Below are positions 9,105 to 18,929 of a stretch of 64,000 bases of DNA, one piece after another. The position numbers and the translations under genes were made by a program. The DNA comes from an uncultured Chloroflexota bacterium (lineage in GTDB: Bacteria > Chloroflexota > UBA11872). The notes below the pieces were generated by a model. It had not been told where the DNA came from. It saw only the letters and a program-made list of their open reading frames with translations, and ran no database searches. Location: contig OY282448.1 in the NCBI GenBank assembly GCA_958296175.1, positions 2,604,127-2,668,126 of the forward strand. The letters run 5' to 3'. Numbering within the stretch: position 1 is the stretch's first letter; every line of letters starts with the position of its first letter.

Positions 9105-9320
9105 GCATCCCCTCTCCTCCGCAGGGGGAGAGGCTCCTGGGCGCGCAGGCGACAAGGTGTGCGGCAGTTCCCTCTCCCCCTGCAGGGGGAGGCAGCACGG
9201 TGACGGTGACATCCTGGCCGTGGCGTTCCCTCTCCCCCTGCAGGGGGAGGCAGCACGGTGACGGTGACATCCTGGCCGTGGCGTTCCCTCTCCCACTGCG
9301 GGGGGAGAGGGTTAGGGTGA
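9105..9320. repeat. 58-bp tandem repeat carrying palindromic CCCTCTCCC/GGGAG cores
   Basis: Two identical 58-bp units occupy 9168-9225 and 9226-9283, and a third, partial unit starts at 9284. Each begins with a short palindrome (TTCCCTCTCCCCCTGCAGGG and its partner), followed by a spacer. A further palindrome lies at about 9110-9133. These belong to a GC-rich interspersed repeat family also found near 12.8, 29.06, 53.3 and 59.77 kb. No gene is visible between 9034 and 9311. Confidence 0.85.
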
Positions 9321-12300
9321 GGGGGGTGCGGGGGCGAAGACTTCGAACTCTTGCCAGGTCTCGGCCGGGTAGAGCAGGTCACGCACCGCGTCGCCTAGCA
9401 GCGCCAGCTTCACTGGCTGGTCGGGGTCGCCGGGGTGGTACTCGAACACCGCCGCCTGGAAGTACTGACGGATGAACCCGGGCGCGGCGCCCGGCAGCGC
9501 CAGCACCGCCTCCGGGTGCATGTCGGCGCGCGCGTCCGTCTTCGGATAGCCGAACGCGGCCACGCCGCCCAGACGCTCGAACACGTCCAGGAAGCCGGTG
9601 TAGGTCCCGTCTACCGCAACGTTGGACACGCGGTGCCCCCAGGGCCCCAGCGCCTGGCCGGGCTGCTCGGAGGTCAACTCCGGCTCCACGCCCAGGTCGG
9701 GCGAGCCGGCCAGACCGCCGCCCAGGTAATCCCAGATCAGCCGCCGCTCCATGCGCCACACGCCTTCGCGCTGCTGACAGTCGACGATGCCGCGTTGGTA
9801 GTACTGCGTGAAGACCCTGGGCTGTTCCACCATGACTTCGGAGATCGGCCAACCCCAGCGCTCCAGGCCGCCGGTGGCGTCGTAATGCCCCAGGAAGTCG
9901 CAGACCGCGGCGTCGGCGGGCGCAGCGCCCGCCGCGTCGCTGGTGAAGGTGGCGCGCAGCGTGGGGATGGTGTGGGCCAGGTGGGGGACCGGCACGGCGT
10001 AGCGGACCGTTTCCACCACCACGCGGCGGCCGGCGCCCTGCGCGGGTTCGGGAGAGAACCGCGGCGTCGGCGTCGGCGTGGGTGTGGGTGCGGGCGCGGC
10101 AGCAGCCCCGGGCGCTGGCGCGGCTGAGGATCCGGGCGCGGCGGCAGCCCCAGGCGCCGGCGCGGCCCCAGGCGCGGGGGTGGCCGTCGGCGCGCCGGCC
10201 GCCGCCACTGCGGCGCTCCAGGCCGCGCTCGGGTCGTCCGTCTGGTCGCTGTCGCCGTGGAAGGTCACTTCCAGCGGCCCCGGCAGGTGCGCCGCCGTCA
10301 CCGTCAGGCTGGCCGTCACCTCCGCCTTTGCTCCCACTGCCAACGTGCCGTCGCCCACGGTCTGGCGCGCGACGCCCAGCTGCGGCGAGCGCCAGAACAC
10401 CCCGGTCAGGGGCACGGTGCCCGTGTTGCGGATGGTGAAGCGCCACTCGATCGTCTCGCCCACCTGCAGCGGGCCGGGCGGGCCGGCCACCTCCACCGCC
10501 AGCCGCGGGTGTTTCGCCGGCGGCGGTGCCGGCGGCGCTTCCCCGCAGTTGCCGTCGAGTTTGGCCACGGGGTTCCCGTCGCTGTCGGTCAAGGCGGCCA
10601 GGCTGTCGGGCAGCGGCAGCTCGAGGTCCGCGTTGCGCCACAGCTCCAGGCTGGACAGGCTGGACAACGTGCTCAGCGCGGCCGGCACGGGCCCGCTCAG
10701 TTGGTTGCAGCTGAGGCCAAGGACTATCAGGTTGGAGAGTTGGCTGAGTTCGGTCGGGATGGGGCCGCTCAACTGGTTCCGGCTAACCCGCACGTACAGC
10801 ACGTTCGTCATGCCGCCGAGCTCGGGCGGGATGGGTCCGGTGAGCTGGTTCTGGTATAGGTAGATGCCATAGGCACTGGTCAACATGCCGAGTTGGGGCG
10901 GGATGGACCCGCTCAAGCGGTTCTCTTGCAGGTCGAGCCATCGCAGGATGGACAGGCTGCCGAGCTCGGGCGGAATAGGCCCGGACAGTTGGTTCTGATT
11001 CAGACTCAGGCTGCGGAGGCTCGTCAGGTTGCCGAGTTCGGATGGGATGGGTCCGCTGAGCTGGTTGCCTGCCAGCGCGAGCACGATAAGGCTCGTCATG
11101 CTGCCCAATTCGGATGGGATGGGTCCGCTGAGCTGGTTGTCGGCGAACCAGAGGTACTCGAGGCTCGTCATGCCGCTGATCGAGGGCGGAATGCTGCGTA
11201 TCTTGTTGCCCTCCAGCGAGAGGTACGTGACGCCCGTCATGGTGGTCAGCGCGACGGGAAACTCGGTCAGCAGGTTGTCTTGGAGATGGACGTGCGTGAC
11301 CCAGGTCATGGCGCCGATTCCGGCCGGAAGCGAGGTCAAGCGGTTGCCTTCGAGGATGAGCCGCTTGAGGCCCGTCAGGTTGGCCAGCTCGCCAGGAATG
11401 CTGGTCAGCTTGTTGAACGCCAACACGAGGCCCTCGGAGGTGATGCTCGACAGCTGACCCAATTGGGCGGGGACGGCGCCTTCCAGGTTGTTGTAGTTAA
11501 GCCTGAGGTACCGGAGGTTCGACAGGGATCCCAGCGCGGCCGGAATCTCGCCGCTCAACTCGTTGTAACTGAGGTTGAGATTGGTGAGGCTGGTCAGATT
11601 GCCGAGTTCGGGCGGAATGGGCCCGCCCACGTCGTTGAAGGAGAGCCGCAGGTCCGTGAGGGCGGTGAGGTTGCCGAGTTCTTTCGGGAGGGGGCCGGTC
11701 AGCTTGTTTGTGTAGAGATAGAGCTTAGTGAGGGCGGTGAGGTTGCCGAGTTCTTTCGGGAGGGGGCCGGTCAGCTTGTTCGTGTTGAGATAGAGCTTGG
11801 TGAGGGCGGTGAGATTGCCCAGTTCTTTGGGGATGCGCCCTTCCAGGTCAAGGTTTCTTTGCAGCTGGAGGTCGGTGAGGGCGGTGAGGCTGCCGAGTTC
11901 CTTGGGGATGGCGCCGCTCAGCCGGTTGCTGCTGAGGTTCAGGGTGGTGAGGGCGGTGAGGCTGCCGAGTTCTTTGGGGATGGCGCTGCTCAGCCGGTTG
12001 CTGCTGAGGTTCAGGGTGGTGAGGGCGGTGAGGTTGCCGAGTTCTTTGGGGATGGCGCCGGTGAAGTAGCTGTTGCTGCTGAGGTTTGCTGCTGAGGTTC
12101 AGGCTGGTGAGGGCGGTGAGGCTGCCCAGCTGGGTCGGGAGGCTGCCGGACATGCGGTTGTTGCTGATGTCCAGGCTGGTGAGCTTCGTGAGGCTGCCCA
12201 GCTGGGTGGGGAGGCTGCCGGTCATGCGGTTGTTGCCGAGGTCCAGGGTGGTGAGTTCGGAGAGGCTGCCGATGGCGGCTGGCAGGGTGCCGAGCAGGCG

Positions 12301-12687
12301 GTTGCTGGACGTGGGGCGGAGGTTCAGCGCCGTGACGCCTTTGGCGGTGTCGACGGTGACGCCGGTCCAGCCGGTCATGGCGCTGGACGGGGACCAGTTG
12401 AGAAAGCTGGTCGTGCCCGACGCGGAGCTGATGATGGTTCTGAGGGCGAGCAGGGTCTCGCAGTCGCGGGCGACGTTGGCGTGGGCGCCGGCGCTCATGG
12501 CGGTGGGGTTGACGCCGGAGCAGTTGAAGGCGGCGGCGGCCGGGCTGGCGGTGGCCCAGAGCATGGCAGCCAGCAGCGCGCCGACCGCGGCGCTGCGCGT
12601 CAGGCGCTGTGTACTCAATTGGAGCACGGGGGGGGTAATTGCAAGGACGGCCAAGCGCCCCGAACGAACGATCTCGCTGCGTCGCAT
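9312..12687 (-). pseudogene. Secreted leucine-rich-repeat protein with LGFP-like C-terminus, frameshifted
   Basis: Transcribed leftward from ATG 12687. The order is: signal peptide ending near ASPAAAAF; about 20 plant-type LRRs of 24 residues (consensus LGNLTxLxxLxLxxNxLSGPIPxE); a CARDB/DUF11-like beta domain (RLAVEVAGPPGPLQVGETIE); an Ala/Pro then TPTPTPTP linker; and a C-terminal region with LGFP-like segments (GGLERWGWPISE, GVAAFGYPKTDA). The frame is broken in the fourth LRR by a perfect 13-bp tandem duplication (12074-12086 and 12087-12099). Removing one copy restores a 1,120-residue protein, and the total length is then a multiple of three. The first frame runs on as a Gln/His/Pro-rich tail to 11848; the second frame stays open to 9312. 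It is a surface or secreted protein, perhaps for adhesion. It could also be a reversible switch or an assembly error. Confidence 0.85.
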
Positions 12688-12779
12688 TGGATCCCGTTTC
12701 GGTGCGGTTCGACAGGCAGCGAGTGGCGGATGTTACCCAACAGGCGGCGGGACGCGCAAGAGGATTCGAGGGCAGCGCC

Positions 12780-13385
12780 GCCCCTCCCCCCTCACCCCAA
12801 CCCTCTCTCCCTAGGGGGAGAGGGGGAAGAGCAGCGCGTTCTTGCGGTTCGACCCCTGGCCCCGGCCCTCCCCTGGGGGAGAGGGGGAAGAGCAGCGCGG
12901 CGCCCGCCTGGAGGCCCAGCCAGCGGGAAGCTCCAGGGGGAGGGGGAAGAGGTTGTGCACCGACGTAGCACCGCCCCAAGGCGCCGGAGGCTCCAGGAGA
13001 GCAGCGGGGAAGAGGGCGGCCAGCCGTGCGCCCAGGGCTGGCGGGCAGGGAAGCTCCAAGGGAACGGGGAAGCGGCGGTTCGACTGGACGGCGGAGACCG
13101 ACCGATGTGGAAGCTCCAGGGGAGTGGGGGAAGCGGCGTACGAGTCCAGCGGCTCGGCGTCGTGCGTGAGGAGGCTCCAGAGGAGAGGGAAGAGGTCTTT
13201 GCGCGCCACGCCCCGCGCAAAGGGAAGCTCCAGGGGAGCGGGGGAAGAGGGGCCAGGCTGCGCCAGGCGCTGGCTGCCTTACGCCCCTCTCTCAGAGGGG
13301 AGGGGACTGAGGGGTCGGGTCGTCTCAGCATGTCCGCGCTCTTCGTGACGACACATCTCAGAGGGGGGGAGGGGCCAGGTCGCCG
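12780..13385. repeat. G-rich interspersed array of GGAAGCTCCAGGGGAG-type units
   Basis: The 850 bases between the LRR gene and the export adaptor hold no convincing gene. From 12780 to 12890 there are CCCTCTCCC/GGGAGAGGG-type palindromes. From about 12925 to 13250 at least six degenerate copies of a unit close to GGAAGCTCCAGGGGAGNGGG followed by GAAG recur at irregular spacing (near 12929, 12989, 13050, 13108, 13172 and 13224). The CTCTCAGAGGGG motif occurs near 13290 and 13361. Purines dominate the plus strand. Function unknown; the spacing is too irregular for CRISPR. Confidence 0.75.
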
Positions 13386-13541
13386 CCGCCGGCGCAGGGC
13401 GCGGTGGGCGGGGCGGGGGTGATGGGGTGTTTGTGTGCGGCGGGCGTTACGCGGGGGCGTTGGCGTGTGAAACAATAGGCGAGGCCCGCCGGTTTGGATG
13501 CGGGCGCTGGTGTCGATCCCTTTCATGCAGCCTGGAACCCC

Positions 13542-16046
13542 ATGAGCCACTTTCCATTCACGCCATCCATCAGGCCGAACGTCGTGCGTCGCTTTCCGTT
13601 TGCGCCGTCGAGCGTGCGGCGCGCGGTGCGGCGCGGCGCGGCGCTGGCCGTGCTGGCCGCCGCGGGCGCGCTGCTGGGCGCATGCGACGCGGCCTTCATT
13701 CAGACCGTGGAGCCCACGCCCACGCTCATCACGCGCACCGAGTCGGTGCGGCAGCGGCCCATGGCGCCGGTGACGCGCGGGCAGCTGATCGAGGCGATTC
13801 GCACCACGGCGCGCGTGGAGGCGCTGGAGCGCGCCGAGCTGTTCTTCAAGACCGACGGACGGCTGAAGGTCTTGCGCGTGACGCAGGGCGACGTGGTGGA
13901 GGAAGGCGACGTGCTGGCGGAGCTGGAAACGGGGCGGCTGGAGTCGGACATCGAGAGTTCGCAGGAGTCGCTGAGCAATGCCGAGCTGCGGCTGGACGCC
14001 GCGCGCACGCGCGCCCGCGACGAACGCGCGGCGGCGCAGCGGGCGGTGGCAAACGCCGAGCTGTCGCTGGAAGAACGGCGCACGGAGTTCGACCGGCTGC
14101 TGCGCCGCGCCACGCCCGAACAGACCGAGGCGCTGAACGTCGACCTGGAGGCGCGCGAGCTGGCGGACAGGGTGGATCTGCAGGAGGTGCAGAGCGAGGC
14201 GGCGCTGTTCCGCGCGCAACGCGCCGTCATCCAGGCCGAGCAACAGCTGGCCGAGATCGAGGCGGCGGGCGTGGTCACCCGCGCGCAGGCCGTGGCGCAG
14301 GCGCGGGCGGACCTGAACGCGCTGCGCGCCGCGCTGGCCACGGCCGAGGAAAGCCTGCGCGCCCGCGAAGCGGGCACGGCGTCGACCGCGGCGTCGCCGC
14401 AGGCCGAAGCCCAACAGCAGGTGGACGCGGCGGTGACGGCGGTGTCGACCGCGGAGGCCGCCCTGGCCGCGGCGCAGCGCGCGCATCAGGACGCGCTGGA
14501 CGCGCTGGACGAGAGCGGCGCCGCGGCCCGCGCGGACACGCTGGAGCGCCTGGCGACCCTGCGCCTGGACATCGGCGCCAAGCAGGCGCAGATCCTGCGC
14601 CTGGAAGAAATCCTGCACGAGGTGGTGCACCGCCCCACGCCCTCGCAGATGCTGGAAGCCGAGCAGGCGCTGGAAAGCGCGGGGCTCGCGCGCGACGACG
14701 TCGTGCGCAGCAGCTCCCGCGCCTCCACGCAGGCGAAGCAGCGCGCCGAACTGGACTATCAGGCGGCGCAGCGGCAGTTCAACGAGGCGATTCAGCCAGC
14801 CACGCCAGCCGAGATTGCGACGGCGCGGGCCAACCTGGACCGCGCCCGCGCGGAGCTGACAGGGCTGCAGCGCGACCTGACCGACCTGCTGGCGGGCGAG
14901 ACGGACGAGCAGGCCGCCGCGCGGCTGGCGCAGGAGGCAAGCGCCGCGGCCGAGGCCAAGGTCACCACGGCGGCGGCCAATCTGGCGCAGGCGGACCAGC
15001 GGCTGCGCGACGCCCGCTCCACGCTGGCCGAGCTGTTGCGCGGCGGCAGCGCCGCCCAGGCGGTGCAACGCCTGGCGGCCGCCATCCGGGTGGATCAGGG
15101 CAGCGGGTTGGCGGCGGCGCGGGCGCGGGTGCAGGCGGCCAACGCCGCAATCGACCAGTTTCTGCGCGGGCAGGGCGAGGACGAGGCCATCGAACGGCAC
15201 GCCGCCGAAACCCTGGCCAGCCGCCTGAACGCGCTGCCGGCCGCCCAGGCCGCCCTGCGCGCGGCCCAGGCCGACGTGCAGGCGGCGCAGGGGCGCCTGG
15301 ACGAGGTGACCAGACCTCCCTCGGACGCCGAACTGCGGGTGGCGCTCAACAACGAGGTTGCGGCGCAGCTGGAATTCGAGGCCGCGGTGGAGAACTTCGG
15401 CCGCATCGAACGGGGCGAATCCGCCACGGACTTCGAGCTGCAGATTCTGGAAAACGACGTGGAGCGCAGCCGCATTGCGCTGGACGCGCTGCTGTCGCAG
15501 TCGGAAGACAACGTGATCCGCGCGCCCTTCGACGGCGAAATAACCTTTACGCGCGGGCGCACCGGCTCGCAGGTGCGGGCGTTCAACGAGATCATCGGCA
15601 TTTCCGACCCCTCGCAACTGATCGTGGAGGTGCGGGTGGCGGAAGAGGACTTCGCCAAGATGTCGGTCGGCCAGCGCGCCGAGGTGGCGCTGGACGCCTT
15701 CCCCGGCGTCAAGTTCGAGGGCAGCATCAGTTCCATTCCGCGGACGATCGTCACGCAGACGGGGCAGACGGTGCGGATTCCGAACGCCACGATCGACGCG
15801 GACTTCGCGCGCGAGGGCATCCGCATGGGCATGCTGGCGCGGGTCAACATCACGCTGCAGGTCAAGGAAGACGTGATGAAAATCCCGCTGACGGCGCTGC
15901 GCAGTCTGAACGAGCGCACGTTCGTGGAAACCATCGTGAACGAACAGCGCCGCAGCCTGCCCATCGTGACCGGCATCCGCAGCGACAGCGAGATCGAAGT
16001 CATCTCCGGGCTCGACGAGGGCCAGATGATCTTTGCCTCGCCGTAA
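13542..16046 (+). CDS. HlyD/RND-type periplasmic adaptor lipoprotein with very long coiled coil
   Basis: An 834-residue membrane-fusion protein of an ABC exporter. ATG 13542 puts a signal peptide with lipobox LLGAC (Cys48) near the start; a start at 13494 would add 16 unlikely residues. A first half of a lipoyl/barrel-sandwich domain (FFKTDGRLKVLRVTQGDVVE) is followed by about 500 residues of Ala/Glu/Arg/Gln heptad-rich coiled coil, then the second half (NVIRAPFDGEITFTRGRTGS) and beta-barrel domains (VEVRVAEEDFAKMSVGQRAE, MKIPLTALRSLNERTFVET). Typical MacA-like adaptors are about 400 residues, so the hairpin is greatly enlarged. The gene opens a four-gene operon with a FtsX-type permease and two ATPases. 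Confidence 0.88.
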   Translation: MSHFPFTPSIRPNVVRRFPFAPSSVRRAVRRGAALAVLAAAGALLGACDAAFIQTVEPTPTLITRTESVRQRPMAPVTRGQLIEAIRTTARVEALERAELFFKTDGRLKVLRVTQGDVVEEGDVLAELETGRLESDIESSQESLSNAELRLDAARTRARDERAAAQRAVANAELSLEERRTEFDRLLRRATPEQTEALNVDLEARELADRVDLQEVQSEAALFRAQRAVIQAEQQLAEIEAAGVVTRAQAVAQARADLNALRAALATAEESLRAREAGTASTAASPQAEAQQQVDAAVTAVSTAEAALAAAQRAHQDALDALDESGAAARADTLERLATLRLDIGAKQAQILRLEEILHEVVHRPTPSQMLEAEQALESAGLARDDVVRSSSRASTQAKQRAELDYQAAQRQFNEAIQPATPAEIATARANLDRARAELTGLQRDLTDLLAGETDEQAAARLAQEASAAAEAKVTTAAANLAQADQRLRDARSTLAELLRGGSAAQAVQRLAAAIRVDQGSGLAAARARVQAANAAIDQFLRGQGEDEAIERHAAETLASRLNALPAAQAALRAAQADVQAAQGRLDEVTRPPSDAELRVALNNEVAAQLEFEAAVENFGRIERGESATDFELQILENDVERSRIALDALLSQSEDNVIRAPFDGEITFTRGRTGSQVRAFNEIIGISDPSQLIVEVRVAEEDFAKMSVGQRAEVALDAFPGVKFEGSISSIPRTIVTQTGQTVRIPNATIDADFAREGIRMGMLARVNITLQVKEDVMKIPLTALRSLNERTFVETIVNEQRRSLPIVTGIRSDSEIEVISGLDEGQMIFASP

Positions 16047-16088
16047 GCCGGGGGCCGCGAGCATGCCGCGACTGGACGGGACGCCGCC

Positions 16089-18929
16089 GTGCCGTTAGCC
16101 ATCATTCGCTTCGTCGCGAAAAGGCTCTTCAGCAACCGGGCGCTGGTTGGCTCCACGGCCGTGGGGCTGCTGGTGACAGTGACGCTGGTGACGTCGGTGC
16201 CGCTGTACGCGGAGGGCATCAGCGGTCTGCTGTTGCAGCGTGAGCTGCGCAGACCGATTCCCCAGGCGCAGCCCTCGTCCAGCGTCTTCATCCGGCACAA
16301 AGATACCGACGCGACGACGCCCACCCCGGCCGAGGAGTATCTGGCCTACGACGTCTTCTTCCGCCAGCTGATTCCGGAGGCGGTGGGGCTGCCCACGACG
16401 CAGCTGCTGAGCTACCTCTCGACGGGCCGCCGCGGCATGTTGGACCTGCGGCCGCCGAAGGAGGTGGATCTGGCCGCGCCGCCGCGACGCTTCGGCTTTG
16501 CGTTCATGTTCAGCATGAACGACTACTTCGACAACGTGGTGGTGGTGGAGGGTCGGCGTCCCAGCGGCGAGGCGAGCACGTTCGTGGGGCCGGCGGGCGC
16601 GTCCATGCCGCTGCTGGAAGGCGCCATGAGCAGCCGCGCGCTGGACAAGCTGGGCATCCTGGTCGGCGACGTGGTCGGCATGCAGTTCCCCGACCCAAAC
16701 ACCGGCGAGCCGGTCATCGTGGCGGTTCGCATCGTGGCGCGCACGCTGCCGCGCGACGTGGACAGCAACTACTGGCTGTACCCGCCGCGGGCGGCGTTCG
16801 ACGAGGGGGGCGTCTACATCGAGCGCACGGCGTATCTGAACGACCTGCTGGATGCCGCGCCGACCGCCTTCAGCGAGGCGACCTGGTACGCCGACTTCGA
16901 GATCGACGCCATCCGCGCCTCGAATTACCGCCGCATTACCGGCGGGCTGGTCACCATCCGCATCAACGCCAACGCCGTGTGGGTGGACACGCGGCTGGAG
17001 AACTCGCCCGAGCCGATCTTCTTCGACTTCGAGCAAAAGCTCTTCTTCCTGACCCTGCTGCTGCTGATCTTGAGCGCGCCGATCGTGGCCATTTCGCTGT
17101 ACTACATCGCCTTGACCTCGGGCATGGTGGTGGATCGGCAGCGCAACGAAATTGCCATCCTCAAGAGTCGGGGGGTGGGCACGGTGCAGATTGTGGGCAT
17201 CTACGTGCTGGAAGGCGCGCTGATCGGGGGCGCGGCGGCGGCGGCCGGGCCGTTCCTGGGCGCGGGACTGGCGCAGCTGATTGGCAAGACGTTCACGTTC
17301 CTGGTGTTCACCAACCGCGACCCGCTGCCGATCGAGATCACGGGCACCCACTTCGCCTGGGCGGGCGGCGCGGCAGCGCTGGCCATCCTGGCCACGCTGC
17401 TGCCCGCCGTCGGCGCCGCGCGCCACAGCATCGTGACCTACAAGCAAGAAGTCTCGCGCACCACGCGGCGGCCCTGGTTCCAGCGCTACTTCATCGACGT
17501 GATCGTCTTTGCCGCCGCCGTGTACGGCTACGTGACGCTCAGCCAGCGCGAGGAGCTGGTGAGCCTGGGGGACACGGGCGGGCTGTTTTCCGACCCGCTG
17601 CTGGTGATCGTGCCCATCGCCTTCATGTTCGCGATCGCGCTGCTGTTCGTGCGCTTCTTTCCCTGGCTGGTGGCGGGGCTGTCTTTTCTGGGGAACCGCT
17701 ACCTGGGGGTGTCGATGCACCTGGGGCTGCGGCAGATTGCGCGGGAGCCGCAGCAGTTCACGCGGCTGGTCTTCCTGCTGGTGCTCACGCTGGCCATCGG
17801 GTCGTTCAGCGCCTCGATGGCGGCCACGCTGGACCGGAACTTCGACGACCGGGTGTTCTATGCGGTGGGGTCGGAGGCGAACTTCCTGGAAATCGGCGAC
17901 TACAACGACGAGACGCAACAGTGGTCGTTCCTGCCGGTGGAGCGGCACCTGGAAGTTCCGCAGATTCTGCGCATCGCGCGCCTGTGGGAAAACGAGGACT
18001 CCGGGTTCCGGCGCCCCGGCGAGGCGCTGCGCGTGGACACGCGCACCTACGGGGTCGACCCGCTGGACTTTGCGCGCACGGTGTGGTGGCGCGACGACTT
18101 CAGCCCCTGGCCGCTGAACACGCTGATGAACCAACTGGCGCTGGACGAGCAGGCGCTGATTGCCTCGCGCACGCCGTATCAGACCGAACTGGGGCTGAAC
18201 CTGGGCGACCCGCTGCGGGTGGAGTTCGCGGGCGGGCCGACGATGGAGTTCTTCATCGCGGGCTGGGCCGATCTGTTCCCGACGCATTATCCCGAGGACG
18301 GTCCGTTCGTGGTGGTGAATCTGGATTACGTGGAACGGAGCCTGGGGCAAACGCCGTGGGTGGTGCTGGCGCACACGGACCCGCAGGTCCACGCGCTGGA
18401 GCTGCGCGAGACGCTGCTCTACAAGCGCTTCAAACCGCTGGACGCGCGCGACGCGCGCGCCGAGATTGCGGCCGCGCGCGACGACGCCACGCGCGTGGGC
18501 ATCTTCGGCATCCTCTCCATCGGGTTCCTGATTGCGGCGGTGCTGACCATCATGGGGTTCTTGATGTACTCCTACATGTCGTTCCGCCGCCGCATGCAGC
18601 AGCTGGGCATCCTGCGCGCCATGGGGCTCTCGGTGCGCCAGCTGGTGGGCATCTACGCGTTCGAGAACGGGTTCCTGATCCTGCTAGGGGTCATCCTGGG
18701 GACGGCGCTGGGGGTGCTGACGGGGAACCTGTTCATCCCGCTGATGCAGCTGAGCGTGGACCGCTTTGGCGACACGCCGCCGTTCGTCATCATCACGGCC
18801 TGGAACGACGTGGCGAAGATTTACATTCTCTTCGGGGCCGTGGTGGCGGTGGCGTTTCCGGTCAGCGCCTGGCTGCTCTCGAAGATTCGCATCAACGAGG
18901 CCGTGAAGTTCGGCGAGGAGCAGGGATGA
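16089..18929 (+). CDS. FtsX/MacB-type ABC transporter permease
   Basis: A 946-residue membrane protein, GTG start. One membrane helix (about residues 17-37) is followed by a large extracytoplasmic domain. Two FtsX modules come next: helices at about 315-340 (FFLTLLLLILSAPIVAIS) and onward to about 440, then helices near 470-590. A second external domain precedes the last set of helices (about 810-945, beginning GIFGILSIGFLIAAVLTIMG). The helix-flanking segment MQQLGILRAMGLSVRQLVGI is typical of FtsX domains. Such permeases work mechanically with an adaptor rather than by classical substrate channelling, exporting lipoproteins, peptides or drugs. Its stop overlaps the next start (ATGA). Confidence 0.9.
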   Translation: MPLAIIRFVAKRLFSNRALVGSTAVGLLVTVTLVTSVPLYAEGISGLLLQRELRRPIPQAQPSSSVFIRHKDTDATTPTPAEEYLAYDVFFRQLIPEAVGLPTTQLLSYLSTGRRGMLDLRPPKEVDLAAPPRRFGFAFMFSMNDYFDNVVVVEGRRPSGEASTFVGPAGASMPLLEGAMSSRALDKLGILVGDVVGMQFPDPNTGEPVIVAVRIVARTLPRDVDSNYWLYPPRAAFDEGGVYIERTAYLNDLLDAAPTAFSEATWYADFEIDAIRASNYRRITGGLVTIRINANAVWVDTRLENSPEPIFFDFEQKLFFLTLLLLILSAPIVAISLYYIALTSGMVVDRQRNEIAILKSRGVGTVQIVGIYVLEGALIGGAAAAAGPFLGAGLAQLIGKTFTFLVFTNRDPLPIEITGTHFAWAGGAAALAILATLLPAVGAARHSIVTYKQEVSRTTRRPWFQRYFIDVIVFAAAVYGYVTLSQREELVSLGDTGGLFSDPLLVIVPIAFMFAIALLFVRFFPWLVAGLSFLGNRYLGVSMHLGLRQIAREPQQFTRLVFLLVLTLAIGSFSASMAATLDRNFDDRVFYAVGSEANFLEIGDYNDETQQWSFLPVERHLEVPQILRIARLWENEDSGFRRPGEALRVDTRTYGVDPLDFARTVWWRDDFSPWPLNTLMNQLALDEQALIASRTPYQTELGLNLGDPLRVEFAGGPTMEFFIAGWADLFPTHYPEDGPFVVVNLDYVERSLGQTPWVVLAHTDPQVHALELRETLLYKRFKPLDARDARAEIAAARDDATRVGIFGILSIGFLIAAVLTIMGFLMYSYMSFRRRMQQLGILRAMGLSVRQLVGIYAFENGFLILLGVILGTALGVLTGNLFIPLMQLSVDRFGDTPPFVIITAWNDVAKIYILFGAVVAVAFPVSAWLLSKIRINEAVKFGEEQG

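Noticed and set aside
9168..9310. Tandem repeat as a CRISPR array
   Set aside because: Repeat and spacer are both identical between units; there are too few units and no cas genes.
12925..13250. G-rich repeats as a CRISPR array
   Set aside because: Units are degenerate, spacing is irregular and no cas gene is near.
12792..16064. Very long open frame on the leftward strand opposite the adaptor gene
   Set aside because: It is rich in Arg/His/Gln with no domain, and mirrors the alanine-rich coiled coil on the other strand. High GC makes such antisense frames common here.
16095..18392. 765-codon leftward frame opposite the ABC permease
   Set aside because: His/Arg/Gln-rich composition typical of an antisense frame in GC-rich DNA.
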